From Dromaius novaehollandiae (Eukaryota; Chordata; Aves; Casuariiformes; Dromaiidae): DNA of 64,000 bases. Positions 1 through 11,617 of the stretch are shown piece after piece. The position numbers and the translations under genes were made by a program. The notes below the pieces were generated by a model that was not told the origin of the DNA, ran no database searches, and worked only from the letters and a program-made list of their open reading frames with translations. Location of the stretch: assembly GCF_036370855.1 (NCBI RefSeq), contig NW_026991398.1, positions 3,348,001 through 3,412,000 on the forward strand, written 5' to 3'. Numbering within the stretch: the first letter of the stretch is position 1; every line of letters begins with the position of its first letter.

Positions 1-640
1 GCTATCACAAGGCCAGTCTCTACCATCTTTGAAAGGCTGTGGAGATCAGGGGAGGTCCCAATGACCAGAAAAAGGAGTATGTTGTGCCCATCTTCAAAAG
101 AAGCCACAAGGACAACCTGGGGAGCTGCAGGCCATTCAGCCTCACTTTGGTGAGGAGCGTGTCATGGAGTCAGTCTTCTCACATCACGTTTCCGGGCACA
201 AAAAGGAGAAGAAGGTGCCTGGGAACAGTCAGCATGGATATACTGAAGACAAATCATTCCTGAGCAACCTGATTGCTTTCTCTGATAAAAGGCCTGTACT
301 TGCAGAGGAGAGGAAAGTAGTGGATTTTATTCACCATGATTTTAGCAAGGTATTTGACACTGTCTCACATTGTTTTCTTGCATACAAGTAAGCGTTACAA
401 TACACTGGGTAGACAACTGGATGGGTAAAAAGCTGGTTGGATGATCACACTCAGAAGTTTTTTGTGAATGAGCTGTGCTTTGCCTGGAAGCCGGTGACAA
501 GTAGGGTATGCAGGGGACTCTACTGGTATCTGTCCTGTTTAACACGATCATCAGTGACCTGGAGGACACAACTCTCAACACATTTCTTTCCACAAAAAAA
601 TAACAAAAAAACATTCACATTATATTATTACAGGGGGAAA
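1..640 (+). mobile_element. CR1 LINE ORF2 fragment (reverse transcriptase part)
   Basis: Conceptual translation across several frames shows the CR1 reverse-transcriptase landmarks in order: a PIFKRSHKDNLGSCRPFSLT segment, then QHGYTEDKSFLSNLIAF, then DFSKVFDTVSH, then a GWVKSWLDDHTQ-like stretch. Frameshifts and stops separate them, so it is dead. The copy runs off the left edge and ends near an A-rich tract at about 600-655. It matches the CR1 at 49,500-50,060 closely. CR1 elements are typically truncated at the 5' end and this one follows that rule. Confidence 0.85.
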
Positions 641-1985
641 AAAAAAAAAGAAAAGAGGTTAGAAGAAGGGCATGAGCTGCAGTCAGGCTGATGCAGACCC
701 AGCTCCTGGGAGCAACAGGGTCTTACGAGGAGATGAAAACCACAGTCTGAATCCCAGTGAGACCAGTAGGAGCTCTTGCCATGGAGAGAGGTTTATGAGC
801 AGCGTCTTCCAGCTCCCTGAGCTGCCAGCAACCTCCTGACTGTTTAATTTGGAATGGAAGCTATGGGCACGCGCAACATCATCATTTGATGTCATTCAAT
901 CTGAAACAAATGTGGATGTTCAGACATAACAGGAAGCATATTAAAACCAGGCCACCTCCTTACTATGAGTTCCACCTACCTCACCTGAGTCAATGAATCC
1001 CATGAGATTAAGGAAGGGAAAAGGTCCCTGTTCCCTATGTGTATCTGTCTTCAGAGGATGTGGTGTGAACAAACAGAGCTGACAGGCCCAGGGTATGAGC
1101 TGCCAACCTCTCAGGAGCACGTATTACTGCAGGCTCCAGGGGAGTCCTTTGCCTGTGTGCTGGCTCTCCAGCCATTTAGAGCCCTGGCCTGTACCATGCT
1201 GGGTAGCAATCACCATTTCTAGAACAATAATCAGAAAACAAGAAGTTTGAAAATGAAGTTACCAAGGCCAGCAGAGGTGTTGATGTTTTTTTTCTTTTCT
1301 TTTGCCTTTCCCCCTGCTATTCTTGTTGTTGTTAAAGCTCTCCATACTCCAGCAAGTAGTAAGCTGTTCTGTGATCAGGATGACTACCGAAGCCCATTTT
1401 CTTGCTGACTCGTACTACACCTCCCCTAAGCAATCCTGCCCATCCACACCATGGCTGCTGGCCCCCACCATGCTGGCTGGGCAGGTGATGAGCCTCACAT
1501 CATGCATGGGCATTGGCCAGCTAAATGCACACAGGGCAAGGGGTCAGTTAGCTGATATGGGGGAGAATTACAACTTTCTTTCTCAGCACACACCTGTCGG
1601 GATCTCTTCCTCGCCCAGACGCTCATTTTCATGATGCCTGGACTTCAAAAACATGGAGATCTCTACATTTGTCATTTTCAGCTGAAATTGATCAACAGAT
1701 AGCAAGGAAGGTGGGAAGGGAGGAAGGAGCAGAACAGCATTTTTAGAAAAACATTAACATGAGCATTGAAACACAGGAATTGTATCTAAAGAACTGCAAA
1801 ATGGATGGGTAAGGTTACAGAATTATCTTAAGTACATGTAAGATACTGATTTTGTTCAGTCATTCCAATAGTTTCATCTTTCCTTGTGTGCTGTCTTCTC
1901 ACCAAGGCTGCAAATAAACTCTCTAGTGATCTCGCTGTAGTGTTACACAACACATTTGTGGACAGCAGTTGTTTTAACAATCCTG
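641..1985. other. Intergenic, no recognised feature
   Basis: No gene, known repeat or paralogous block was recognised here. Only short shadow frames are present. The inverted homology between units A and C stops near 1,986, so this stretch lies outside the duplicated units. Confidence 0.5.
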
Positions 1986-2817
1986 GAAGCCTGAAAGGCA
2001 AAGAGGGCTACACAAATCTATGCAGATCTTTTGTCTAAAAGTATAGACAACACCTTTCTTTGGTCTTGAGTCACTTGAGCAATAGCACGGATTGAATCAA
2101 CACACCCAAATCTTTTGCGGACCATTTTCATGGAGGAAAAGGAGGCTGAGTCCTTCAACTTGACCAGTAAGAACAACATACTTTATGGGATCTCTTGTAC
2201 CAAGTTTCATCTTCATGCTTACTTCTTTCATGTATTGATACAAACCTCCCTCCCCGACACACTTTTCTTTATGCTCTCCTCTCCCGGCCCTCATTCTTAC
2301 AACAGCCAAGGCTGTTTACAAGGACCCAGCAGTCTGAATCCAAAGGACCCAGACATTTGCCTGTTGCAGTTAAGAAATGTTTCCTTCTGTTCAGTAGGCA
2401 TTTGATATGGCAATTCAGCCTCAGAACCCTGCAGGTGGTTCCTCATCACTACACCTTGCATCCTCCTTTAAAATATGATTTATACAACCCAAAAGCCAAG
2501 AGATGTTGGTTAACTTCCCTGGATAGTCCCTATGCCTCACTTGCACTAGCACAGCTTCCAAAGTAGAGCTGAAATACATTAGCTTGCATTTTGTGATTTA
2601 ATGGGAACACGCTATGTTCTTAAGTCTTCATCCTGCCACGCAGCACAGGAGACTGCACAAGTCTCTGCAAAGCTCTCCTGAATATCCTGATTTGGCTCAA
2701 TGTACTTCTCCAGTGGTGAAAACACCTATTCTCCCAAGGAAAAGAAAAAAAGAAAAAAAGAAAAGAAAGATGATGATCAGGAATGCCTTCTGTAGTTCCT
2801 AGACACATGAAGACTAT

Positions 2818-2905
2818 ACAATATAGGTATATATGTATGTACACATATATGTGTGTGTATATATATGTGTGTGTGTGTATTTATTTTTTTATATATATAT
2901 ATTTC
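2818..2905. repeat. (TA)n/(TG)n microsatellite
   Basis: Alternating TA and TG dinucleotides interrupted by short T runs. A shorter inverted counterpart lies at 38,090-38,155 in the matching position of unit C, so the repeat predates the inverted duplication. Confidence 0.9.
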
Positions 2906-3349
2906 ATGACAGAGCACTTGTGTAGAACAGCAGACTCCTCACAAAACTGCAGGAACTGTGTTTTCATAGCTCTGTGCTGCGCGTGCTTCATTTCTACCAA
3001 CTGATAAGTCTTTCTTTCTAAATGCAACAGCAGTCTCTTTCTTTCCGTATCCAAAAAGTCCCAAAGAAGCCAAGCAAATCCCTGCTTGCATGAACCTGGT
3101 GATGAGTCTATTCAGTGGACTCCAGGCACCCCGCTGGATCCACGGCAGCGGAAGACTGGCACAAGCCCCTGCCCAGCACAGCCTGGAGGCAGCTCAGGCC
3201 TCCCTGGAGAGCCCCAGCCCAGCAGGGAGCAGCCCTGTGAGGCCAGTATGTTTCCGGCCTGTTGTCTTCAAAGACAGAAGTGTCCCCACAAGCCATTTCA
3301 CAGCCCTGTTGCTGCTGCTCAGCTCCTCAGACTGAAGTGATCTCGCAGC

Positions 3350-3870
3350 TGCCTTGCTGATGCTGTTCCTGCTGCTGGCCTATCCGGTACTTGGGCAAAA
3401 GTGACCTCACAGTCTACACTCAAGCCATAACCCTGGTTCTGGCCTATCAGCAGCAGAGACAGAGCTGACTTTACCTGAACCGGCAGCAACCAAGGGCCTG
3501 CTGATTGCATACAATCTATAGAGAAGGAAGTGACCTCACTCTCCGTATCAGCGCCGTGTCCCACTTTTGGCATACCAGGTACTGAAGCAGCAGTGACTTC
3601 ACAACCAACATCCCCAGCACGTTCCTGCTACCTGCCTATCAGGTTCTCAGGCAGAAGTGACCTCACAATACCTTTCACGGCCATGTTTCTGCTGTTGGTC
3701 TATAAGCTTCTCCTATTGGAATGACACCACAGCCACTTTGCCGACCCTGTGCCTGCCAGTGGCCTGTCATTTCCTCAGGCAGACGTGACCTCACAAGAAC
3801 AAACCCCAGCCATGTCCCTGCTGCTGGCCTGTCTTGTTCTCACACAGAAGTGACCCTGTCATTGACTCTC
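3350..3870 (+). repeat. 63-bp minisatellite array, about 8 units
   Basis: The phrase GTGACCTCACA recurs at about 3,400, 3,530, 3,592, 3,657, 3,720 (degenerate) and 3,785, a spacing of 62-65 bases. Each unit also carries a 'gctgctggcctatca' phrase and 'aggcagaagtgacc'. The same family recurs at 21.65, 36.7, 57.8 and 59.6 kb. Confidence 0.85.
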
Positions 3871-5289
3871 AGGAAGGCAGGGAAGGTTTTTCCCCCCAAG
3901 ATTTGCTTGCTTCTGCAGTGGCTTCCCAGGAGCTGGGAGAGGACCTAGGAGGTAGCAATGGCCTGGCCCCAGGCACATGTCAGCACCTTCACCTTGCAAG
4001 CCATGGGACCTGCCCCTCCTCCCCTCAGTCCTCTGAGTGGCCAGCTCCTCTCCAACAGGGTGACAAGAGCCTGAAGTCTCTTTGCCAAACCTGAAGGCAT
4101 GGTCCTGATGGACTCCCATAAGCACAGCTGGCTGATTGTCCCCAAGCATGTGGCCCAGGAAGTGTGTGCAGGGGTGTTATCACAGCCACATGGTTAGGAG
4201 GAACAGGAAGGGCCAGGTCCCACCTGTGCCCATTCAGCTGGCTGCAGGGAGGACCCTGGGGACTTGGTTTAGTTCAACAGAACAAAATTCTGGGTGTATG
4301 GTGCTCCTCCACCTAGGTGCACTCCCCAGTGCTGAGGAGCTAAAAAGAAAGCGTTAGGTGCAGGGAGAAAAGCAGAGAAATACTGCAGGTCTTGTTCAGG
4401 CCACATGTTACGGGATCTGCTTCTCAGCGTGTTTCAATGTGACTCAAGTCCCTTGTGAGCCACACATTGGAGGCATCTTGTAGTCTTCAGCCACCCTGTA
4501 CTTTAAGGTCCCAGGCTGAAATCTTTGCCTGAGTGCCCAGAAACTCCCCCTTGCCTGGAAGGGGTCTCGCAAATCCTGCTGCCCTCCATCCCATGAGGAG
4601 GGTCAGCAAAAAACCCTCCTTCCTCCAGGTGCTGCTGGCCAAGGAAGAAACGGCCTTGCCAGAGAGGGGGTAAATCCACCTGTACTTGGAGATGTTTACT
4701 GGTAGGACTCCTGGCCTGTATTCCCCCTCTTTTGACTCATTTCTACTTTCTTCCTCCACCTCTCCCACAGAAATTTATCTGACTCTGTGAGGTGTGTCCT
4801 GAGCTCATGGCATGAGCAGAGGAAGCCATATCCAGCCTCGTGGCTCAGGGTTGGGATCCTTGACACCTCGGGAGGGTCACTGCCACTTGCTTTTTCCAGG
4901 CCTGTGCTGTGAGGTCTTGTGCACACATTTACTTTCTCAGTGGGCTCCCTGGCTGCCCAGATCATCAGCATGGCAGTGCCCTGGACTCGGCTCTTTCCTC
5001 ATAGTCCTGATCTATTAGGCAAGGGGAAAAACAGAGTTCAGTGTAGACTGAGGTGGGACCAGAGGAAACATCACTGAAGAGCACAAAAGGCATCAGGTAG
5101 TTTATAGTCCCCCTCAGGACATTCGGCTCTAATGTTTTCTCTTTCAGACTAGAACCAGGCTCCATTTTGCAGCCACTGAAGGCAATGGAAAGGGTTTTTT
5201 TGGCTTCTTCCCCTCCCCGCCCTGTGGGTGTGCTTGAGCATGAGTCCTAAAGCTTTACTCTTGGGTTGTTAGATTAGCAAAGGCATGTT

Positions 5290-5700
5290 CTGTCACTACA
5301 AAATCATCATCCTGGCCATGCTATTAGCGGTAGAGTAAACCAGAAGTCCCCCTAGAGCAGGTCTGGCACATCTGGTTCCAATCACTTGGCCACTGGCAGA
5401 AATGCCATTTTTTGGTTGTTTTAAAATGTTTGCAGTACCTGGGCACTTGCTGAGCATACCACTCTCTCCAACATGGGTAGTCTGTGAGTTCTGCCCTTCC
5501 TTTATTTTGCTCCTCTTTGGTTGAGGCTGCCAGGCTATTTCGTGTGTCCCACTGCACTCGCCCTGCTGCCTGCGGCTGTCCTTGCTACAAGAGCACCCTG
5601 CTGACTTCTTGTCAACTTGATGTCCACCACAACCCCCAGGTCCTTCCCCAGATCCTCCTTCTTGTCCTTCTTGGAGATGGATGTCATGTTTGGTGGGTGA
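5290..5700 (-). mobile_element. CR1 fragment with internal deletion
   Basis: The minus strand encodes a CR1 3'-part phrase (VVVDIKLTRSQQGALVARTA) directly joined to a KKDKKEDLGKDLG phrase from the reverse-transcriptase domain. In the inverted partner at 34,028-34,890 the two phrases are about 640 bases apart, so this copy lost the middle of the element after duplication. Confidence 0.75.
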
Positions 5701-6840
5701 GATGGGGGGAGGGCCAGGGCCGGGCAGTGGCTGTGGGGCTGTGCCAGCTCCTGATGCACTGCTGGTCCCTGCAGTGTGGGGAGAGGAGATGGGAGATGGG
5801 GCAGCGTGGGGGTGGCAGCAGGGCAGCAGGGCAGGGGCAGAGGGCAGTGGGGGCTGCAGTGAGGGGTCATGGCCAGTGTTCTGCAGAAGCTGTTGCATTC
5901 CTTTCACATGCAGAAGTCCTGCACCCACTCCAGGCAGAATCAGGCCATTTCCCTGGTGCCTGTGCCATCCTCCCAGCAGGATGGGGACATACAAGGCAGG
6001 CGCTCTGCCATATCCCTGCTCTCCGGAGAGCCTTTCCCCAGGTGAACACATCAGTGCTGGCCTGCCCGGCCATTCCTGCACCCTCCCCTGTGCTCCCCGC
6101 GGGGCCCCGAGCTGGCGGTGCTGCTCTGCAGAACAAGTGGCTGTGGGGCAACAGGGCCACGGGGTGACTCCACACTGGCCGTGGTGGTCAGGGTGGGAAG
6201 CAGACCCAGCCAGATGGGCATCATTGCACCTGACAACCCCCTACCAAGGGGTCTGTGGCCATGGAGGATGCTCTGCACAATCACAGGGCATTTCAAATGC
6301 CTCAGGCTGTGTTCAGGCATGTCATTAAATATAGCCCATGGTTTTGGATTCAAGGTGACATGAACCATTCTCCAGGCTCCCTCCTTGTGCCTGCAGGGTC
6401 CCTGCTGCCTCTCATTGGATTGCAGAGCTCTCACTAGCCTGGGCATTCATTGGTTTATACCTTCACCTTTGGGTGACTGTGCCTGATTTTGAGAAGCTCC
6501 ATTCACTGCCCACCCCGAAGCACATGGTGCTCTTGCAGAGGCCCTGTGCTCTCCTGGGGGATCCATACTCCCTTTGAGACAGACAGGCATCAGTCTCCAG
6601 TCCTGTCATATGGGAGATACCACACAACCACTCACCACCTCCAGGAGCACTGAGTATTCACAAATGCGACGTGAATCCAGCCTTCGTTCCCTAACAAATC
6701 ACCCCTTGAGCTCATTGCCTTGAGCCCAAGGAGTGCCCCGGAAAAGCAGCAGGGTTTTTCAGGGCGAAGATCCTTGAGCACTTTTTTGACTCCAGCTTTG
6801 GAAGAAGAGCCCAACCTTCAGGCACTGAACTGAAGAAATC
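5700..6840 (-). repeat. OR-downstream GC-rich block, unit A copy
   Basis: This segment lies downstream of the OR remnant. It has relatives downstream of the other ORs at 7,700-8,490 (B), 32,670-34,020 (C) and 43,380-44,120 (D). It contains overlapping open frames on both strands (for example 261 codons on minus at 5,296-6,081 and 227 on plus at 5,484-6,167). These are proline-, glycine- and alanine-rich, run across the CR1 junction and are not kept in the other copies, so they are not called as genes. Confidence 0.7.
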
Positions 6841-6844
6841 CTCT

Positions 6845-6850
6845 TTTATT
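6845..6850 (-). terminator. AATAAA polyadenylation signal of OR remnant
   Basis: TTTATT on the plus strand reads AATAAA on minus, 197 bases past the stop codon of the OR remnant at 7,047. The same hexamer stands at equivalent places after the other three ORs. Confidence 0.6.
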
Positions 6851-7046
6851 AAAGAGACCACATCTGACACAGTGGTAGACATATTCACAGACGAGCTCTG
6901 GGTCAGACAGACTGGGTTTGAGCTCCTGGAGAAGTGGAAGGAATTCAGACATTTGTGTACAAACACGGCTATGACAGGGAGAATGCCCAAAGCACAGGTG
7001 ATGTCTAAGAGAAATTAGAAACCCCTTGTGAAGAAGGATGGGCAGG

Positions 7047-7120
7047 TTATTTCTGCTGAACTAGTGCAAGTTGAATCAGTTTCTTCAGTGCCTCCTTGAG
7101 CTCTTTGTTCCTCATGCTGA
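7047..7120 (-). pseudogene. Olfactory receptor 3'-end remnant (OR14-like)
   Basis: The minus strand encodes the typical C-terminal tail of these receptors: MRNKELKEALKK followed by LIQLALVQQK and a stop at 7,047-7,049. It aligns residue by residue with the tails of the intact genes at 8,720 and 31,538. Just before MRNKEL the match stops: the PLIYS part of the TM7 motif is missing and unrelated sequence follows. About 93% of the coding region is therefore absent. The remnant marks the junction where unit A was broken and joined to unit B. It cannot encode a receptor. Confidence 0.85.
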
Positions 7121-7189
7121 GCAAGTTTTGCATAAGTTGTGCTAAGCAGCTACCTCTAGACAGTTTCAGTTCGCTGTTCTTTAACACTC

Positions 7190-8690
7190 CCCTCACTGGC
7201 CTTTCCAGCCCAGCCCCTCCCCAGCTCTCCCCACCTCCCCTGCCCTCTCCCCAGCCCACCCAGCAGAGCAGCCCAGGCTGGGGTGGCCCCACAGCAGTGC
7301 CTGTGGCAGGGGGCTGCAGAGCTCTGGGCACTCACCCCACAGCCCCAGCCCCTCTGCAGGGCACGGCAACTCCCAGGAGGTAGAGAGGGGTGTCAGTCTC
7401 CCCATCAGCTGCAGAGCTGGAGACCAGCAAGAGCCCAAGGAAATGGAGGCCAGTCACTCCCTGTCGCCACTGCTCGCACGTTTGGGAGACTTTAACTCAG
7501 AGTGCCTGCAGCTATTCTGTGTCAGCCCCCTCCCCAGGCCAACACAAGTCTCCTGGCCCTGGGGGGCCCTGGAGCAACTCCAGCTGCTCCAGTGACAGAG
7601 CAGCCTGCCCTGAGTTGACACACACAGAAACAGGTTTGTATTTATTCCTCCCCACAAGCACACAGTTGCTCCTTTGCTCTTCTCCACAGAAGTCCCTGCT
7701 TCCCTGAGAACCTTTCCCCAGGTGAGCGTGTCTGTGCTGGCCTGGCCAGCCGGTCCTGCACATCTCCCCTGTGCTCCCCACAGGGCTCCAGGCTGGCGGT
7801 GCTGCTCTGCAGGGTGAGTGGGCTGTGGGCCCCGGGATGACTCTGCACTGGCTGTGCTGGTCAGGGCAGGAAGCAGACCCAGCTGGCCCAGCATCATTGC
7901 ACCTGAGAACCCCCTCCCCAGGGTCTGTGGCTGTGGAGGATGCTCAGAGCAATCATAGGGCATTTCGAATGGCTCAGGATGGGTTCAGATGTGCCATTAG
8001 ATCCAGGGCAGGGTTCTTCATGGCAGATGACATGAACTGCTCTTGAGGCTCCCTTCCCTTCCCACTCCTGAGACTGCTGAGCCCTGATTTGGTGCATTCT
8101 TCAGTTTAGCCCTTTATTTTGTGTGACTCCACTTGGTTTAGCGAGTCTCCATTCACTGCCTATCCCAGCACACGCTGTCCCTGGAGGCGCCCTGTGCTCT
8201 CCGAGTGGCTCCGTATCGCCTTCCAGAAGGATGGACATCTGTCACCAGCCCTGTAATATGTGAGACAGTCCCCAGCAGATATGTCTTGACCACTCACCCT
8301 CCCCGGGGGCACTGGGCACCCACAAGTGACACCTGAATCCAGCCCTCATTCCCTAACAAATCACTCTCTGAGCTCATCCGCCTCAGCCCATGGAAAAACC
8401 CAACCATTGTGACAGGGCCTTTTTGAGTGAAACTCCCTGAGCGGATTCATGGCTCCCACTTTGGAAGGAGAGCCAAGCCTTCAGGCACTGCATTGAGGAA
8501 ATCCTCTTTTATTACAGAGATGCTACTTGAGAGGCCAGCTCTGCCACAGTGATAGACATATTCACAGAAGGCATCTGGGTCAGACAGATATGGTTCATGC
8601 CTCTGGAGAAGGGGGAGGAATTCAAACATTTGTATACAAACATGATTATTACAGACAGAACAAAGCACAGCAGTTACCTGAGACAAATTA
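7190..8690 (-). repeat. OR-downstream block, unit B (paralogue of 42.88-44.35 kb)
   Basis: The whole stretch matches 42,880-44,350 at an offset of about 35.7 kb. Shared parts include the CCAGCCC-rich start, the 'gagcctttcccc' block and the sequence around the AATAAA. No separate gene is seen. Confidence 0.85.
8508..8513 (-). terminator. AATAAA polyadenylation signal of OR at 8,720-9,655
   Basis: AATAAA on the minus strand, 207 bases beyond the stop codon, in a segment conserved with the other OR units. Confidence 0.7.
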
Positions 8691-8719
8691 GAAATTGCCT
8701 GTGAAGAGAGATGGGCAGC

Positions 8720-9655
8720 TCATTGCTGCTGAACTAGTATCAAGTGAATCAGTTTCTTCAGTGCCTGCTTGAGCTCCTTGTTCCTCATGCTGTAGATGAG
8801 CGGGTTCAGTGTTGGAGGCACCACCGAGTACAGAACAGCCACCACCAGATCCACAGCTGGGGAGGAGAGGGAGGGGGGCTTCAGGTGGGCAAACGTGCCA
8901 GTGCTGACAAACAGGGAGACCACGGCCAGGTGCGGGAGGCACATGGAAAAGGCTTTGTGCCGACTCTGCTCAGAGGGGATCCCCAGCACAGCAGTGAAGA
9001 TCTGCACGTAGGACACCACAATGAAAATGAAACACCCCAAAGATAAACAGGCACCAACCACGAGAAGTCCCACTTCCCTGAGGTCGGCATCTGAGCAGGA
9101 GAGCTTGAGGATCTGTGGAATCTCACAGAAGAACTGGTCCACTGTGTTGCCTTGGCAGAGTGGTATTGAAAATGTGTTAGCAGTGTGCAGGAGAGCACAA
9201 AGAAAACCACTGCCCCAGGCAGCTGCTGCCATTTTGACACAAGCTCTGCTGCCCATGATGGTCCCGTAGTGCAGGGGTTTGCAGATGGCCACAAAGCGGT
9301 CATAGGCCATGACTGTGAGGAGATAAAACTCTGCTAGAAATAAAAAAAAGAAGAAAAATATCTGGGCAGCACATCCCGAGTAGGAAATGGCCCTGGTGTC
9401 CCACAGGGAATTGGTTATGGATTTGGGGACAGTGGTGGAGATGGTGCCAAGGTCGAGGATGGAGAGGTTGAGGAGGAAGAAGTACATGGGGGTGTGGAGG
9501 CGGTGGTCGCAGGCTACGGCTGTGATGATGAGGCCATTGCCCAGGAGGGCAGCCAGGTAGATGCCCAGGAAGAGCAGGAAGTGCAACAGCTGCAGCTCCC
9601 GTGTGTCAGCGAATGCCAGGAGGATGAACTCGTTGAGGGAGCTGCTGTTGGACAT
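8720..9655 (-). CDS. Olfactory receptor, OR14-like (14C36/14J1-like), unit B
   Basis: This is an odorant-binding G-protein-coupled receptor expected in the cilia of olfactory neurons. The 311-residue frame shows all class II OR hallmarks: an N-glycosylation site NSS at 3-5, GN in TM1 (39-40), LHTPMYFFL (53-61), MAYDRFVAIC at the TM3 end (116-125), SY in TM5 (215-216), KAFSMCLPHL (234-243) and PLIYSMRN in TM7 (285-292). C95 and C177 can form the conserved extracellular disulphide. The frame stays open 36 codons upstream to 9,763, but MSNSSS at 9,655 is the start because it matches the other two genes and the upstream part crosses the splice acceptor. No inactivating change is seen. It is almost certainly a functional OR, and the gamma-c clade assignment rests on the many near-identical avian paralogues. 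Confidence 0.96.
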   Translation of the reverse strand: MSNSSSLNEFILLAFADTRELQLLHFLLFLGIYLAALLGNGLIITAVACDHRLHTPMYFFLLNLSILDLGTISTTVPKSITNSLWDTRAISYSGCAAQIFFFFFLFLAEFYLLTVMAYDRFVAICKPLHYGTIMGSRACVKMAAAAWGSGFLCALLHTANTFSIPLCQGNTVDQFFCEIPQILKLSCSDADLREVGLLVVGACLSLGCFIFIVVSYVQIFTAVLGIPSEQSRHKAFSMCLPHLAVVSLFVSTGTFAHLKPPSLSSPAVDLVVAVLYSVVPPTLNPLIYSMRNKELKQALKKLIHLILVQQQ

Positions 9656-9678
9656 TTGCTTGCTCGAGGCTTTGTGGA

Positions 9679-9684
9679 CTATCC
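9679..9684 (-). other. 3' splice site region of OR unit B, canonical AG lost
   Basis: On minus the pyrimidine tract ends in CCTTGG at 9,683-9,684, where the other two genes have CCTTAG. The next AG is at 9,679-9,680, four bases downstream, and unit C also has an AG at that place. Splicing to this AG would only change the 5' UTR by four bases. The use of either site is inferred. Confidence 0.55.
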
Positions 9685-9699
9685 AAGGAGGAAAAGATA

Positions 9700-11617
9700 G
9701 TGCCGGGTTAGAACAGCCTTCTCTGAGCCAAACCCATTCTGTTTCCCATAGAAACCCCTGCATTTCCTCTGTCCTTTACCTTCGTTCAGCTCCCTTTCTG
9801 GAGCTCTGTTTGCACTGGCTGACTGTGCTGTGCAGAGCAAGGGCCTCTGCCCGTGGGCTCCAGAGGAGTCAGCCCTGTTTTGCTGGCGGGTGTAAATAGA
9901 GTTGTCAAACTGACCTTGCTATGTGGTGGGATACCTGGGGATGGGTGCTGGGAGCAGGGGACTTGGTCCACGTACCAATATATTGGGGAATATTCTCTAT
10001 TTACCACAATGAGAGCTGAACACAGCTCTCATGCCAGCTGTATCTGAAAGAGAAGATATACATCTCTGCCAGCCTTGTCCTCTTGAACAGAGGTGTCTGT
10101 GTCTGGATCAGTCACGCCAACTCCCACTCCAGGAAGGCAGAGAAACAGTCAAGTGAAGGCAGGGGGTGCCTGACCCTTTCTCAATTTCTCTGTTCCAATG
10201 AGATAGACCCTGTCCTCACACCAGTTTACCATCTGCGCCCTCCCTCCAGGCACTGAGGAGAGAATGGGAAGTGATTAGCTCTGATGCACACATCCTGCAG
10301 CAGAATATGTCCACCCCATGTGTGGAAGGGCTGGTCAACATTTGGAAACCCATTTTTCTCTGCAAAATGATCAGTGGAGGAGTCTGATGATATATTGATA
10401 TGCATATATATATACAGAGATATATATATATAATGGTGTATACACACACACACACACACACACACACATTTTACATGCCTCCTTCTCAGCGTGGGAGCAT
10501 TCTTTGACAGGGTAGAAATCTTTGGCATTTCAGTTGCTCTCAGCATGAGCCCTTGTGCATCCCAAGAGGGAACTCTGAGGTGACTTCGTAGGTGGTCATG
10601 GGACCTGGTCTGTCAGTGAGTCTTGTCCTTCACTGTCCTGCACTTGCACCTCACTCAGGTGAAGGACAACCACACTCACAAGTTCCTCCAAGAAAGACAC
10701 TGGACTGAGCTGGGAGCGGAGGAGTTCAGTTTCACAGTGAACATTTTCAAATTCCTCTCTCTCAGCCCAGAGATGGAGAGGGTGATGAAGAGTGTGACAA
10801 GGTTTCTGACTCTCATGAGGAACAGCTCCAGGCAGCAGAGATGGGCAGGCAACGAGAGGGAACTGCTAACAGAAACATTATGGGAGGATGGAGCTGAGCA
10901 GGTCATGGTCAGTTCCTGCAGTGCTGACACCTCCCTCAGTGAGCCCAGTTCTCCCCTCCAGAAACCTCCCAGCAGCAGGGCACTGTCCAGGGGTATCCCC
11001 ATGTTTGCAGGTGCTAAGGAGCAGGTCAGATAAACCCTGAGGAGGCCAGCAAAGGGGAAGCTGGTGCTGTCTATAGACTGAGGGATGGGTGAAGGGACTG
11101 TCAGAAGTTCCTAGCAGACACATTAGATGCTCATTGAAACTCTTAATGAGTCTCAGTCTGTTGTCCAACAAGCTTGACAACTCCACTTTCATTTTCCCCT
11201 TGCCAGGTGGCAGAAAATCTAAAGCACTATCTCAGGAAATTGACTTCTCTTTCAGGAAATCCCTGCCTTCACTTTTCTTTTGCAATTTCCCCTCTGAAAT
11301 GTCCCATGCATAAGCTAGAGCTATGAGCAGCCCTGACCCACACAACACCCTCTCAATGGGAGAATGAACCTGCCCTGCCGGGGGTCGCTCCTCCCACCCA
11401 GAGCTTCTCCCTGCAGAGCCGTGGGGAGCTCCCCAGGCAGGCTGAGTGCTGACCCTTGCAGGCAGCAGAGTCACTGCCCTGGGCACACAGCACCCCTGGG
11501 TGCAGGGAGAGTGTTTTGAATTACAGCCCTGCGCAGACCTGGGTGCACATCCCGGCTTCGCCCCCTTGCAGCTTCCTTGGGAGGAGGTAAAAGGATGCCC
11601 TGGATGCTCAGCCAAAG
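9700..11617 (-). other. Predicted intron 1 of OR unit B
   Basis: The region lies between the conserved donor at 11,618-11,623 and the acceptor near 9,680, giving an intron of about 1.9 kb. Most of it matches 45,300-47,440 and, inverted, 29,480-31,500. It holds a TA/CA microsatellite at about 10,400-10,468. No other gene is seen. Confidence 0.55.
10400..10468. repeat. (TA)n then (CA)n microsatellite
   Basis: Two short TA runs are followed by about 13 CA repeats at 10,442-10,468. No comparable run was noticed at the equivalent places in units C and D, so it probably expanded after duplication. Confidence 0.9.

Larger units (their letters stand above)
1986..7120 (-). repeat. Unit A: truncated OR duplicon, inverted relative to 32.4-38.9 kb
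   Basis: Read on the minus strand, this block follows the DNA downstream of the unit C OR almost step by step. It contains an OR 3' end (7,047), an AATAAA signal, a GC-rich block at 5.7-6.4 kb, a CR1 fragment, the 63-bp minisatellite and a TA/TG microsatellite. The paired landmarks are 7,047 with 32,473, 5,300-5,600 with 34,760-35,000, 3,090-3,340 with 37,640-37,900, and 2,000-2,120 with 38,800-38,920. Similarity is lost left of about 1,986 and right of about 38,925. The arm is about 1.3 kb shorter than its partner, mainly because of a CR1 deletion and a shorter minisatellite. Confidence 0.85.

Noticed and set aside
5296-6081. 261-codon minus-strand open frame
   Set aside because: It runs from the CR1 fragment into the GC-rich OR-downstream block, overlaps a 227-codon plus frame, and is not kept in units B, C or D.
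8720-9763. Longer OR start at 9,763 (347 codons)
   Set aside because: The extra 36 codons cross the splice acceptor and have no match in the two sister genes. The MSNSSS start at 9,655 is shared by all three.
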